Assembly (NCBI RefSeq): GCF_042677145.1
Contig: NZ_JBHTIT010000001.1
Coordinates: forward strand, 930,001-994,000
Direction: 5' to 3'
Source of the DNA: Perlucidibaca wandonensis
GTDB taxonomy: Bacteria > Pseudomonadota > Gammaproteobacteria > Pseudomonadales > Moraxellaceae
DNA: 64,000 nt
The notes under the pieces were generated by a model. That model had not been told where the DNA came from and did no database searches. It saw only the letters and a list, made by a program, of their open reading frames with translations. Every line of letters begins with the position of its first letter. Position 1 is the first letter of the stretch. Both the position numbers and the translations under genes were made by a program. Shown here piece after piece: positions 15,836 to 25,917 of the stretch.

Positions 15836-18800
15836 TTAATGTGTTAGCGCTTGCCAAAGCTTAGCAAGCCGCTTCGCCGACACGGGCTCGGCTGTCTTCA
15901 TCGGCTGCGCAAATAAGGAAATCCGATACTCCTCAAGTAGCCAGCGATACTCATCTAGCGCAGAAGCATCGCCGCCGCGCTCTTTAGTGCGCTGAACTAA
16001 CGTTGCCCATTGCTGCCAAAGCCCTTGTAGCTCAACACTGGCAAGCTCATCACGGCCAATATTGTGTGGCAACTTCTCTAATCGTAAGCACGCCGCGTGC
16101 AAATAACGCACGTAATGTCGCCAGCGTGGTAACGGACACTGCATCATAAAGTTCGACAGATCCAATGCCTCGAGCTGGCTATGCAAATCCTTTAATGCCA
16201 AACCGTAGACTGGCTGAGAGAGGCCTTCTATGGCGCGATAGGCTTGATGCGCTTTGCTGAAAATATCGTTAAGCACGGGCAACTGCTCAAGCGCCGCCGG
16301 TACCAGCAAAGCTCGTATCCGCTTGAGCTCACTTTGGAAGGCTTCATTTGTACGCGGCATAGCAAGCGTTTGCGCTAACAAGTGTCGAATAACGCTAAGC
16401 GTAAATTGCTGCTCAAGCGCTGCTTGCGGCAACCATCGCGCCGATTGCAACAACAAGCCCGCAGACTTTTTCAGTGCGGAGGCGATAGTTTTTTGCTCGC
16501 CAGCACAGGCTAGACGCATGAGCTCAGCGACACCGACCTCATGCGCTTGCTGCGCTTGCGCTGCGTTAGCCATTAGTTTTAGTGCCAAGCCTTGCGGCCC
16601 TAGCTGCAGGGCCGGAAATGCGCGCGCGGGCATGCCATCAACATCGGTATCGATGGCTTCGGGTAAGTCCGGAAAGCTCCAACTAGCAATGTCTGAACGC
16701 TCCCACTGCCGCCGTGTTTCGGGCGCACTGCCGGTGGCAGCTTCAGGCTGGCTCGATAAAGATATACGGAGCTTTGCGATATCTCGAGCAGTGGCCAAGA
16801 CTTGGCGGCTAGCGCCAACCACCGCCATATTGAACATAAAATGTGGTGCTAGCTCGACTTCATCCCATACGGTGCGCTCAATCAGGACGCCGCGTTGGCG
16901 TAAGGCCGCAGAGAGGGCCTGCCTAAGATTGCCCTCGGCAAAGTCGAGCTGATCGACCAGTTGTGCAGCGGTATCTGGCAATGGCACTAGTTGGCGGCGA
17001 TAACTTTTCGGCAAACCACGCAACATCGCCTCAATTTTATCGGCGAGCAGGCCAGGCACTAGCCAATCTAGGCGATCTTCCGACACTTCATGCAGTAGGC
17101 CGGCAGGAATGCGCAAGGTAACGCCGTCGGCATCATGGCCAGGCTCAAAGTGATAGCTCAACGCCAGCTCATGACCGGCAATGGCAATAGTGTCGGGAAA
17201 ATCTTGCTCAGTATTTTCAGCTGCTGCTTTCGCCAATACATCTTCAGGGGTGAGAAATAGCACCTTAGGCTCTGTCTTTTCAATGCTATGGCGCCAATCT
17301 TCAAAGCTCTTTTGACTGGCGACATCAGCCGGAATACGCTGCTCATAAAAGCTATAAAGCGTGTGTTCATCGACCAATAAGTCGCGACGGCGGGTTTTGT
17401 CCTCAATGCGCGTGACATCATCGATGAGCGCTTGGTTATGCTTAAGAAACGCCGCTTTGATGCTGATATCGCCAGTCACCAAGGCATCGCGGATAAAGAT
17501 TTCACGCGACTCAACACGAGCAATAGGCTCGTAATTCACCAGCAGCCGTGAATGCAAAATAAGTCCAAACAACGCTGACTGCTCATAGGCCATAACCCTG
17601 CCCTGTTTGCGGCGCCAATGCGGCTCCGAATAGCTGCGCTTGAGCCACGGCTGCGCCAAGTGCTCAATCCATTCCGGCGTAATTTTCGCCACTAAGCGCA
17701 AATAAACACGATGAGTTTCCACAAGTTCCGCCGCCATAACCCACGGCGGGCCTTTTTTGCTGAGCACTGAGCCGGGGAAAATTAGCGCCTTTTGATTACG
17801 TGGCGCTTGGTATTCACGCTCTTCGGTTTTATGCGCAATTTGCGAAAGTAGGCCAGTGAGCATGGCACGATGTATTGGCTCATAGGGTGCAGGCTCACGA
17901 TTGACTCTTAGATTCATGCGTTCGCATTGCTGCGTGAGTTGGCGATAGGTCTCGCGCCACTCTCTTAAGCGCATCCACGACAAAAAATGCTTGCGAGCAA
18001 ACTCACGGCGCTGACGCTCAGTCAGTTCAGATTTCTGCTCGGCCAAGACCTGCCATAAATTCACGAAGAATAAGAAATCGGAATCTTCATGGCGAAATTG
18101 CGCATGGCGCTCATCGGCGGCTTGCTGCTTATCGTGCGGACGTTCGCGGGGGTCTTGCACGGACAGCGCAGAGACAATAACCAGCACTTCATGCAAAGCA
18201 CCAAGCGGTGCGGCGGCAATGACCATTCGCGCCAAACGTGGGTCTAGCGGCAGCTGTGCCAGCTGTTTACCAATGGCAGTGATGCGCAATTCAGCATCGA
18301 GTGCACCGAGCTCATCGAGCAGGCGTAAACCATCATTGACTAAGCGGCTATCGGGCCTATCTAAAAATGGAAAATCATTGATGTCGCCAAGTTTGAGCAG
18401 CTGCATCTGCAAGATAACAGCGGCTAAGTTGGTACGCTGAATCTCAGGGTCTGTAAATTCACGGCGGCCAAGAAAGTCAGCCTCGCTATAAAGCCGAATG
18501 CACAAGCCCGGCGCGATACGACCGCAGCGGCCGGCACGCTGGTTTGCGCTAGCCTGTGACACGGCCTCAATAGGCAAGCGCTGCACTTTCGAGCGATAGG
18601 AATAGCGGCTGATGCGGGCAAAACCGGGATCAATGACGAAGTGAATATTGGGCACGGTCAGCGAGGTTTCAGCCACGTTAGTCGCAATAACGATGCGCCG
18701 ACCTTTGCCCTGCGAAAACACTTTCTGCTGTTCCGCCACCGATAAGCGCGAATACAACGGCAATATCTCGCAATGCGGCGGGCCAAAACGGCGCAAGTTA

Positions 18801-19621
18801 TCGGCTAGTTGGCGAATCTCACGCTCACTGCTAGCAAACACCAAAATGTCGCCATTAGCACGCTTATGCTCACGCTCATAAGCGATACATTGGTCGACCG
18901 CTTCTACCACAGCTCTCGGCAAAGCTTCCTCGATCAGCTCATAGCCATCGTCTTCATCGCCGCCACTAGGCTCGGCACTGATCGGTGCATACATCATCTC
19001 AACCGGGAAACTTCGACCTTCAACAATGAATACTGGCGCGCCGGTGAAGTGCTGACTAAAGCGCTCAACATCAATAGTTGCCGACGTAATGATGACGCGT
19101 AAATCAGGGCGTTGAGGCAAGAGCGTTTTTAAATAGCCCAAGAGAAAGTCGATATTAAGGCTGCGTTCGTGAGCCTCATCGATGATTAGTGTGTCGTATG
19201 CACGTAGCAGTCGATCGCGCGAAAGCTCGGCAAGCAAAACGCCATCGGTCATTACTTTGAGATAGGTCTCAGCCGCAGTTTGATCGCTAAAGCGCACCTT
19301 AAAGCCAACGCCCTGCCCCAGTGTCGTGCCAAGCTCATCAGCAATACGTTGCGCCACCGTGCGTGCGGCAATACGCCGAGGCTGGGTATGGCCAATCATG
19401 CCGGCACGCCCACGACCTGCCGCCAAGCAGATTTTCGGCAGCTGTGTGGTTTTCCCTGAGCCCGTTTCACCGGCGACAATAATGACTTGATTGCTTTCGA
19501 TAGCCGCTTGCAGGCGCTCGCGCTCAGCCAATACCGGCAGATCGCCAGACCAGTCAATATTTTCGGGAATGACGCGGGCTAAAGCAGACGGCAAAGACAA
19601 AAACAACACCTCACTAAACAC
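15836..19621 (-). CDS. hrpA: ATP-dependent RNA helicase HrpA
   Basis: 1261-residue DEAH-box helicase near the usual 1300. Walker A GETGSGKT at 51-58, DEAH at 148-151, SAT motif (ITSATID), and the motif VI region SQASANQRAGRCGR are present, followed by the HA2/OB segments and the long HrpA-specific C-terminal domain. In enterobacteria HrpA acts on stalled ribosomes and mRNA. The start is uncertain: GTG at 19621 gives the longest frame, but an AGTGAGGTG site sits inside it, so a TTG or GTG a few codons downstream may be used. The fadD terminator lies immediately upstream, implying its own promoter or read-through. Confidence 0.93.
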   Translation of the reverse strand: MFSEVLFLSLPSALARVIPENIDWSGDLPVLAERERLQAAIESNQVIIVAGETGSGKTTQLPKICLAAGRGRAGMIGHTQPRRIAARTVAQRIADELGTTLGQGVGFKVRFSDQTAAETYLKVMTDGVLLAELSRDRLLRAYDTLIIDEAHERSLNIDFLLGYLKTLLPQRPDLRVIITSATIDVERFSQHFTGAPVFIVEGRSFPVEMMYAPISAEPSGGDEDDGYELIEEALPRAVVEAVDQCIAYEREHKRANGDILVFASSEREIRQLADNLRRFGPPHCEILPLYSRLSVAEQQKVFSQGKGRRIVIATNVAETSLTVPNIHFVIDPGFARISRYSYRSKVQRLPIEAVSQASANQRAGRCGRIAPGLCIRLYSEADFLGRREFTDPEIQRTNLAAVILQMQLLKLGDINDFPFLDRPDSRLVNDGLRLLDELGALDAELRITAIGKQLAQLPLDPRLARMVIAAAPLGALHEVLVIVSALSVQDPRERPHDKQQAADERHAQFRHEDSDFLFFVNLWQVLAEQKSELTERQRREFARKHFLSWMRLREWRETYRQLTQQCERMNLRVNREPAPYEPIHRAMLTGLLSQIAHKTEEREYQAPRNQKALIFPGSVLSKKGPPWVMAAELVETHRVYLRLVAKITPEWIEHLAQPWLKRSYSEPHWRRKQGRVMAYEQSALFGLILHSRLLVNYEPIARVESREIFIRDALVTGDISIKAAFLKHNQALIDDVTRIEDKTRRRDLLVDEHTLYSFYEQRIPADVASQKSFEDWRHSIEKTEPKVLFLTPEDVLAKAAAENTEQDFPDTIAIAGHELALSYHFEPGHDADGVTLRIPAGLLHEVSEDRLDWLVPGLLADKIEAMLRGLPKSYRRQLVPLPDTAAQLVDQLDFAEGNLRQALSAALRQRGVLIERTVWDEVELAPHFMFNMAVVGASRQVLATARDIAKLRISLSSQPEAATGSAPETRRQWERSDIASWSFPDLPEAIDTDVDGMPARAFPALQLGPQGLALKLMANAAQAQQAHEVGVAELMRLACAGEQKTIASALKKSAGLLLQSARWLPQAALEQQFTLSVIRHLLAQTLAMPRTNEAFQSELKRIRALLVPAALEQLPVLNDIFSKAHQAYRAIEGLSQPVYGLALKDLHSQLEALDLSNFMMQCPLPRWRHYVRYLHAACLRLEKLPHNIGRDELASVELQGLWQQWATLVQRTKERGGDASALDEYRWLLEEYRISLFAQPMKTAEPVSAKRLAKLWQALTH

Positions 19622-19628
19622 GGCAGAT

Positions 19629-19656
19629 AAAAAAAGGGGCAGCCTAAGCCGCCCCT
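19629..19656 (-). terminator. intrinsic terminator after fadD
   Basis: On the minus strand a 9-bp stem (AGGGGCGGC with GCTGCCCCT, one G-U pair) closes a TTAG tetraloop and is followed by seven T (19629-19635). It begins 18 bases after the fadD stop and ends 8 bases before the longest hrpA start. Confidence 0.9.
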
Positions 19657-19673
19657 AATATTGAGCTCAAAGA

Positions 19674-21335
19674 CTACTGATCGCGCAGTTCGCGACGCAG
19701 GATTTTGCCCACGTTAGTTTTCGGTAAATCGGCACGGAATACGATAGAGCGCGGTACTTTATAGCCTGTGAGGTTGCTGCGTAAATGCTTCATCAGCGAG
19801 TCCTCGGTCAGCGCTGGATCTTTACGTACAACAAACAGCTTCACCACTTCGCCTGACTTCTCATCAGGAATGCCAACCGCTGCTGCTTCCAATACGCCTG
19901 GGTGGGCGGCCGCGACATCTTCGATTTCATTTGGATAGACATTGAAGCCAGAGACCAAAATCATGTCTTTAATACGGTCAACAATACGCAAATAACCATC
20001 AGGCTGAATCACCGCAACATCGCCAGTTTTCAGCCAGCCGTCTTCAGTAATAGTTGCGGCAGTGGCTTCCGGCAGCTGCCAATAGCCCTTCATGACCTGT
20101 GGGCCACGAACGCAGAGCTCGCCAGCTTCACCTAAGGGCAGCTCTTCGCCATTTTCAGAGATCACTTTCAGCTCAGTGCTTGGCACTGGCATGCCAATGG
20201 TGCCGATCTGAATTTTTGACAAAGGATTGAGCGTGACCACAGGTGAAGTTTCTGTCATGCCAAAACCTTCACAGATTTGGCAACCAGTGATTTCCTCCCA
20301 CTCCTCTGACGGCTTAATCTGCATCGCCATGCCACCAGCAACAGTTAGCTTTAGCGATTTGAAGTCGATCTTACGGAACTCAGGGTTATTCATCAGGCCG
20401 ACAAATAACGTGTTAAGGCCAGCCATTGCGGTAAAGCGCCATTTGCTCAGCTCTTTCACGAATGCTGGAATATCGCGTGGGTTGGTAATGAGCACGGTGT
20501 GGCCGCCAAGCTCCATCATGCCCAAGCAGCACACAGTGAAGGCGAAGATATGATAGAGCGGCAATGGCGCAATCATGATCTCTTTACCAGGCTCAAACGT
20601 TGATGTGAGCACGGCACGAATTTGCAGCAAGTTGGCGACTAAGTTGGCGTTGGTCAGCATCGCGCCTTTAGATACGCCTGTTGTGCCACCGGTGTATTGC
20701 AGCACGCATAGGTCATCGGGTTTGGCCGTATGGTCTACAGGTGCACGGTTGCGGCCTTTCGCTAATGCCGCGTTAAGCTTGACCGAACCGGGCAACGAAT
20801 ACGCCGGCACCATTTTCTTCACATGCTTAACTGCGGCGTTAAGAATCCAACGCTTTGGCGCAGGCAGCAAATCAGCCAGCTCAGTAACGATGACATGCTT
20901 AATGCCGGTTTGGCCGACAACCGCCTGGGCCATATAGCCAAAGTTTGCTAAAACAACTAGAGCTTTTGCGCCAGAGTCATTGAATTGATGCAGCATTTCA
21001 CGTTCGGTATAGAGCGGATTGGTGTTGACCACGACAAGACCAGCACGCATCGCGCCAAAAACAACTACTGGATATTGCAATACGTTGGGCATTTGCACAG
21101 CGATACGGTCACCGGCTTTCAAGTCCGTGTGTTGCTGAAGATAGGAGGCAAAGTTAGCGCTGAGTCTGTCGATATCGCTGTATGACAGTGTGCAGCCCAT
21201 ATTTGAGAATGCTGGTGCATCGCCAAAGCGATGGCAGGCTTCGTGGAAAACCTCCAACACTGAGCTGTAGGCCTGAGTATCGATGCGATAAGGGATATTT
21301 TCAGGGTATTTGTCTTTCCAGAAATCAGTCAGCAT
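19674..21335 (-). CDS. fadD: long-chain fatty acid--CoA ligase
   Basis: 553 residues from the ATG at 21335, with GGAG 8 bases upstream; an in-frame extension upstream lacks support. ANL-superfamily adenylating enzyme activating fatty acids for beta-oxidation. The AMP-binding P-loop YTGGTTGVSKGA lies at about 214-225, GFGMTETSPV follows near 350, the fatty-acid signature GWLKTGDVA near 430, and the catalytic lysine in TNVGKILRR near the end. Length and N-terminus (FWKDKYP.NIP) match gammaproteobacterial FadD. It lies 26 bases downstream of the M61 peptidase gene on the same strand. Confidence 0.93.
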   Translation of the reverse strand: MLTDFWKDKYPENIPYRIDTQAYSSVLEVFHEACHRFGDAPAFSNMGCTLSYSDIDRLSANFASYLQQHTDLKAGDRIAVQMPNVLQYPVVVFGAMRAGLVVVNTNPLYTEREMLHQFNDSGAKALVVLANFGYMAQAVVGQTGIKHVIVTELADLLPAPKRWILNAAVKHVKKMVPAYSLPGSVKLNAALAKGRNRAPVDHTAKPDDLCVLQYTGGTTGVSKGAMLTNANLVANLLQIRAVLTSTFEPGKEIMIAPLPLYHIFAFTVCCLGMMELGGHTVLITNPRDIPAFVKELSKWRFTAMAGLNTLFVGLMNNPEFRKIDFKSLKLTVAGGMAMQIKPSEEWEEITGCQICEGFGMTETSPVVTLNPLSKIQIGTIGMPVPSTELKVISENGEELPLGEAGELCVRGPQVMKGYWQLPEATAATITEDGWLKTGDVAVIQPDGYLRIVDRIKDMILVSGFNVYPNEIEDVAAAHPGVLEAAAVGIPDEKSGEVVKLFVVRKDPALTEDSLMKHLRSNLTGYKVPRSIVFRADLPKTNVGKILRRELRDQ

Positions 21336-21361
21336 TGACGGGCTCCAAGTAGTTTTTATTG

Positions 21362-23125
21362 TCAGTTCGATGATGCAAGTGAAGCTGGCCATACCGAAGG
21401 GTCTTCGGTGAATACCAAACTACAGGTATCGTGCGCGGCAGCAGCCACAACGCAGCGGCATGAGAGCCACTCATCGCGGCGGAAAGCATACACTGAGATG
21501 CTATCTCCGGCAGCATATTGTGCTATCCGTTTGTCCCAATTGGCTGCATTTACTCGCAAATTATCGAGCGCAATGATCACATCACCCGCTGATAGGCCTG
21601 CCGCTGCCGCTGCGCCAGATGGGTCAACGACGCGTAATTGCACGCCGCCATCATCAGCTGACTGTGTGCGTACGCCCAAGCTAACGCTATTGGCAGCGCT
21701 AAGCGTAACCTTCGCGCCAGCATCTTCGAGCAGACTTTGCCATGGCAGTTCCTCTGTACTGTGCAAGGCTTGCTGTAAAAACTGCTCCGCGGCGCTGCCG
21801 AGTTTGCTAATTAATACATCGGCAATATTTTCGTTGCTAACGCCTTTAAGCTCTCGCCCATAACGCTGCCACAAATCGCGCATAACATTATCTAAATCAT
21901 GATCTTGGGCGCGCAACATAAGGTCTAAACAAAGCGCCATAACCGCACCCTTAACGTAGTAACTGACCACTACATTGGGTGTGTTTTCATTTTGCTGATA
22001 ATACTTGGTCCACGCATCGAAACTTGAGTCCGCCAAGGTTTGCACTACCCGCCCTGGTGTTTGTAAATGCCGAGTAATGTTTTGACTCAGCAATTTGGCA
22101 TAGGCCTCTACGTTAATAACACCGGAGCGCAGCAAAAATTGATCGTCGTAATACGAGGTGATGCCCTCAAAAAACCATAGCAGCTCGGTGTGTACGGGTT
22201 GGCGCAAATTCGGCGCAACCATGACGTCAGGCTTTAGGCGCTTCACATTCCAACTATGAAAATACTCATGGCTGCATAGGCCTAAAAGCTGCGTATAGCC
22301 CGCGCTGGGCGCATTTGGCTCATTTGCACTGGGAAGATCATCGCGATTGCAAATCAAACTTGTCGAGCTGCGATGCTCTAGGCCGCCATAGCCCGAGCCA
22401 ACCACTCGCAGCAAGAAAAGATACTCACTGAATGGCGCTGGCTCTTCAAAGAAGCGTATTTGCGTCTCACATATACGCTTCAAATCATTGATTAAACGCG
22501 GAGTATTTCCTCGATGAGCACCGGTAATGGCAATCGCATGCGGCACACCATCAACATCAAAAGCTTCGTAATCAAAGACACCTAGCTCGACAGGGTGATC
22601 AATAAGCTCGTCGTAGTTCGCCGCGCAATAATCACCGAAACCCAAAGGCTCAGCGCCGGCGCGAGTTAGCGTAGTAGCAACACGCCATTCGTCAGTATTC
22701 CCCGACACCTCAGCGCCTTGTGGCTGCTCAATCGTGATCGTTACTGGTCGCTGCTCTTGGCCAGCAACTGCAAGAAATAGCGAAGTGCCATTAAAGAAGC
22801 CACCAAACTGGTCGAGCAAGGCGGTACGAACCGACATATCCCAAGCGTAAACACGGTAGCGCACAAGCAGCTCACCGACGACAGGAGCGCAGCGCCATGA
22901 TGACTTGTCGATAGCGGCTATCGAGACGCTCTGACCATTGCGAGTGAAAGCCTTTAGCGGCGTTAGATGGCGTGAGAAATCGCGGATCATATAGCTGCCA
23001 GGAATCCAGTCGGGCAGCCATAGCACTTGACCAGTAGCGTCAGGCTCGGCGATGGTTAGGCAGATATCGAAATAATGTGATGCAGGATGTGCGGAACTCA
23101 CGCCATAATGAATCGTGTTCAGCAT
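21362..23125 (-). CDS. M61-family glycyl aminopeptidase-like metalloprotease with PDZ domain
   Basis: 587 residues from the ATG at 23125, which has a strong GGAGG site; the longer frame would overlap the divergent gene. The N-terminal beta domain of M61 leads to a zinc motif HEYFH (286-290), with the third ligand Glu320 in LLWFFEGITSYYDD, and a C-terminal PDZ domain (about 490-560, GLSAGDVIIALDNLRVN). No signal peptide is visible, so it is probably cytoplasmic. Physiological substrates of the bacterial family are poorly known. It diverges from the alpha/beta hydrolase gene across only 39 bases. Confidence 0.88.
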   Translation of the reverse strand: MLNTIHYGVSSAHPASHYFDICLTIAEPDATGQVLWLPDWIPGSYMIRDFSRHLTPLKAFTRNGQSVSIAAIDKSSWRCAPVVGELLVRYRVYAWDMSVRTALLDQFGGFFNGTSLFLAVAGQEQRPVTITIEQPQGAEVSGNTDEWRVATTLTRAGAEPLGFGDYCAANYDELIDHPVELGVFDYEAFDVDGVPHAIAITGAHRGNTPRLINDLKRICETQIRFFEEPAPFSEYLFLLRVVGSGYGGLEHRSSTSLICNRDDLPSANEPNAPSAGYTQLLGLCSHEYFHSWNVKRLKPDVMVAPNLRQPVHTELLWFFEGITSYYDDQFLLRSGVINVEAYAKLLSQNITRHLQTPGRVVQTLADSSFDAWTKYYQQNENTPNVVVSYYVKGAVMALCLDLMLRAQDHDLDNVMRDLWQRYGRELKGVSNENIADVLISKLGSAAEQFLQQALHSTEELPWQSLLEDAGAKVTLSAANSVSLGVRTQSADDGGVQLRVVDPSGAAAAAGLSAGDVIIALDNLRVNAANWDKRIAQYAAGDSISVYAFRRDEWLSCRCVVAAAAHDTCSLVFTEDPSVWPASLASSN

Positions 23126-23164
23126 AAATCCTCCATAAAAATAATCAGTGGTGAGGCAGCTTAT

Positions 23165-24190
23165 ATGAAGAGCGTTAGCACACAACAGCGAAGCGGCCCC
23201 GAATTTGAAGGTGTGAGCTTTGTTTTAGCCGAAGATGGCCATGAGATCCCCCTACGGCACTGGCCAGTTGAACACCCCAAGGCATTAGTGCACATAGCGC
23301 ACGGCATGTCGGAGCACAGCGGTTGCTATGCCGATACTGCCGCCCGCCTCAATGCCGCAGGCTATGCCGTGATGGCGCATGACCATCGCTGCCATGGCTT
23401 ATCGGTGCCTATCGAAGCTCTAGGCGAGATTAGCGACACTCAGCATTGGGAAGCCGTTTGTGCCGATATGCGCAGCGTTAATCGTTATGGAAAATCTATT
23501 TATCCCGATGCTCCATGGGTTTTACTCGGCCACTCCATGGGCTCGTTTATCAGCTTAGCTTTTGCTGAGCGCCACTCACAAAATATTGACGCGCTGATAC
23601 TGCAAGGCAGCAATTACGAAGCACCATGGTTTACGTGGTCCGCGCATTGGTTTGCCAAATTTGAATGCTGGCGCCAAGGTGAAAACAGCCGCAGTCCTAT
23701 CATTCACGCGCTGACGTTTGGTAAGTTTGCCAAAGCTTTCGGCACCGATAACACCAGCTATAACTGGCTGTCACGCGACAATACCTTCGTGCAGCGTTAT
23801 ACCAATGATCCGCTCTGCGGCATCACCTGTAGCAATGGTTTTTGGCGCGACTTTCTCGTTGGGTTAAGCCGAACGCAGCGCATGAGTAACCTACGTAAAA
23901 TCCGCAATGACTTGCCGGTGTATTCATTTGCTGGCTCAAAAGACCCTGTTGGCAACGATGGCATCAACGTAGCCATTCTAGATGACAAGCTTGAGACCGC
24001 AGGCTTAATCGATGTCACCATGAAGATCTACGAAGATGCTCGCCATGATCTCTTCAACGAGACCAATAAAGACGAAGTTTACGAGGATTTGTTGAGTTGG
24101 CTAGATGACACACTGCTGCGTGTTGCCCAGCCTGCGTGTGAGCTCAAACCGCAGCAAGAGCCCACCGCATGGTTGGCAGGGAACGGCTAA
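23165..24190 (+). CDS. alpha/beta hydrolase, lysophospholipase/monoacylglycerol lipase type
   Basis: 341 residues from the ATG at 23165 (GAGG upstream). The nucleophile elbow GHSMG places Ser124; the Asp is likely in GSKDPVG and the His in EDARHDLFNE, the order typical of serine aminopeptidase S33/PldB-like hydrolases. The HGMSEHSGCY oxyanion region and the DHRCHG motif support the monoglyceride-lipase branch. No signal peptide, so probably cytoplasmic. The neighbouring fadD and M61 genes on the opposite strand hint at a lipid-handling role, but that is only suggestive. Confidence 0.85.
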   Translation: MKSVSTQQRSGPEFEGVSFVLAEDGHEIPLRHWPVEHPKALVHIAHGMSEHSGCYADTAARLNAAGYAVMAHDHRCHGLSVPIEALGEISDTQHWEAVCADMRSVNRYGKSIYPDAPWVLLGHSMGSFISLAFAERHSQNIDALILQGSNYEAPWFTWSAHWFAKFECWRQGENSRSPIIHALTFGKFAKAFGTDNTSYNWLSRDNTFVQRYTNDPLCGITCSNGFWRDFLVGLSRTQRMSNLRKIRNDLPVYSFAGSKDPVGNDGINVAILDDKLETAGLIDVTMKIYEDARHDLFNETNKDEVYEDLLSWLDDTLLRVAQPACELKPQQEPTAWLAGNG

Positions 24191-24198
24191 AGTACTAG

Positions 24199-24223
24199 GC
24201 GGTCGCTAAAAACTGGCGACCGC
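24199..24223. terminator. terminator-like hairpin between convergent genes
   Basis: GCGGTCGC (24199-24206) pairs perfectly with GCGACCGC (24216-24223) around a 9-base loop. It lies directly between the convergent hydrolase stop (24190) and the DUF1499 stop (24224). Downstream T content is modest (TTATTTC on the plus strand). Confidence 0.6.
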
Positions 24224-24691
24224 TTATTTCGTAGCCTTCATGGCTGCACGAATTTGCTCAATACGATCACGGTTTGCGTCAAAATCGTAATAGCCAATAC
24301 GTGACGACGAACGCACATCTACGCGCTGACCATCGGCCTGCATGGCAAACTCAACATCATCGACAAAACCCATTAACGACGACGTGTATTCGGCATAAAG
24401 ATAAGCAGCGTCTTGCTTAACCACTTTTGCGCCCGACATATCGGCAATAACAGCGGCCAAACGCGCCATATAACTGCCCTTGTCGCCAACAACCATTAAC
24501 GGCGCAATAGCTTTTTTATCACCCTCCACCGCTTGGCTACCCACCGCATGCGGCGCTGATGGCAGCGGCGCTAACTGACCATTTTCGTTGACGCCTAAGT
24601 TCGCCGGACGCGAGCCAGACATAAGGCCAGCCGAGGCATTCAAGCTCACGCCAGACAATGCAATCGCAGCAACTATCAGCAACTTTTTCAT
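24224..24691 (-). CDS. exported DUF1499-family protein
   Basis: 155 residues. A signal peptide (about 1-21, ending NASA) precedes a domain that carries the DUF1499 hallmarks: YAEYTSSLMGFVDDVEF and, near the C-terminus, VRSSSRIGYYDFDANRDRIE. The family's biochemical function is unknown. It follows the VWA gene by two bases and probably belongs to the moxR-VWA transcription unit, placing it with a chaperone-type ATPase and its partner, though a functional link is unproven. Confidence 0.85.
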   Translation of the reverse strand: MKKLLIVAAIALSGVSLNASAGLMSGSRPANLGVNENGQLAPLPSAPHAVGSQAVEGDKKAIAPLMVVGDKGSYMARLAAVIADMSGAKVVKQDAAYLYAEYTSSLMGFVDDVEFAMQADGQRVDVRSSSRIGYYDFDANRDRIEQIRAAMKATK

Positions 24692-24693
24692 GG

Positions 24694-25872
24694 TTATTTA
24701 CTCAAGTAGCGCATGGCATCTTCGATGCCTTTTAGCGTTAGAGGATGCATTCGTTGATCAACTAACTGCAAGGTCATTTCAGTCGACTGTGTCATTTTCC
24801 AGTGCTTTTCTGCTTCAGGGTTAAGCCAAACCACTTTGTCGAAATGGTTGGTTAAACGCTGCATCCAAAGTGCGCCGGGCTCTTCATTGAAGTGCTCAAC
24901 CGAGCCGCCCACCGAGGCAATTTCATACGGCGACATACTGGCATCACCAATGAAAATCACGCGATAGTCTTTGCCGTATTTATGAATAATGTCGTAAATC
25001 ATGGTGCGTTCGCTGTGGCGCCGCATATTGTTTTTCCATACCGACTCATAAATGAAGTTATGAAAGTAGAAAAACTCGAGATGCTTAAATTCGGTTTTAG
25101 CGGCCGAAAAAAGCTCCTCGCAAATGCGCACATACGGGTCCATCGAGCCGCCAATATCAAAAAACAGCAGCACTTTGACGCGGTTTTTACGCTCTGCCAC
25201 TAAGCGAATATCGAGCATGCCGGCGTTGTGAGCGGTATGGCGAATGGTGTCGTCGATGTCGAGAATTTCTTCCGCACCTTGGCGAGCAAAGCGGCGCAGA
25301 CGGCGCAAAGCCAGCTTGATATTACGAATGCCAAGCTCGACATTGTCATCGAGATTACGAAAGTCGCGCTTTTCCCAGACCTTCACCGCACTTTTATTGC
25401 GCGATGGCCCAGCCATGCGAATGCCTTCAGGGTTAGCACCATAAGCACCAAACGGCGACGTGCCACCGGTGCCAATCCATTTATTGCCGCCCTGATGACG
25501 CTTCTCTTGCTCTTGCAGACGCTCCATGAATTTCTTCATCAGCTCTTCAAGCGAACCAGACTTTTGCAGTTCAGCCATTTCCTCTGGCGATAGCTGTTTC
25601 TCCAGCTCTTTGCGCAGCCATTCCTCAGGAATGCTTTTGCTCAGAAAATCGGCCGATACGCCTTCTAGACCATCAAAAAAAGCCTTAAAAGCGCGATCGA
25701 ATTTGTCGTAATGGCGCTCATCTTTAACCATGCAGACTTTTGCCAGCTGATAAAACGCCTCGCTATCGGCATAGACCAAGCCTGCTTTCAACGCGGCATT
25801 GAGATCGAGCAGCTCGCGGATGCTCACCGGCACCTTATGCTCTCGCATGGTCTCAAAAAAATGGACTAGCAT
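24694..25872 (-). CDS. VWA-domain (CoxE-like) protein, partner of MoxR ATPase
   Basis: 392 residues. The N-terminal half is helical and charged; a VWA domain occupies about 230-390. The metal-ion-dependent adhesion motif reads DIGGS (239-243), that is DxGxS rather than the classical DxSxS. Such proteins pair with MoxR AAA+ ATPases as substrate adaptors in protein maturation or metal insertion, and the MoxR gene lies 45 bases upstream here. No carbon monoxide dehydrogenase genes are nearby, so the client is unknown. The start has an AGGAG site. Confidence 0.87.
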   Translation of the reverse strand: MLVHFFETMREHKVPVSIRELLDLNAALKAGLVYADSEAFYQLAKVCMVKDERHYDKFDRAFKAFFDGLEGVSADFLSKSIPEEWLRKELEKQLSPEEMAELQKSGSLEELMKKFMERLQEQEKRHQGGNKWIGTGGTSPFGAYGANPEGIRMAGPSRNKSAVKVWEKRDFRNLDDNVELGIRNIKLALRRLRRFARQGAEEILDIDDTIRHTAHNAGMLDIRLVAERKNRVKVLLFFDIGGSMDPYVRICEELFSAAKTEFKHLEFFYFHNFIYESVWKNNMRRHSERTMIYDIIHKYGKDYRVIFIGDASMSPYEIASVGGSVEHFNEEPGALWMQRLTNHFDKVVWLNPEAEKHWKMTQSTEMTLQLVDQRMHPLTLKGIEDAMRYLSK

Positions 25873-25917
25873 CGCCCTCTCCTAGCGTTAAGCATCGGCG
25901 TTAAACGTCGTCTGGTG

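Noticed and set aside
16254..16952. 232-codon plus-strand open frame opposite hrpA
   Set aside because: Shadow of the hrpA reading frame; rich in Ser/Cys/Ala as expected from antisense of a GC-biased gene, with no motif.
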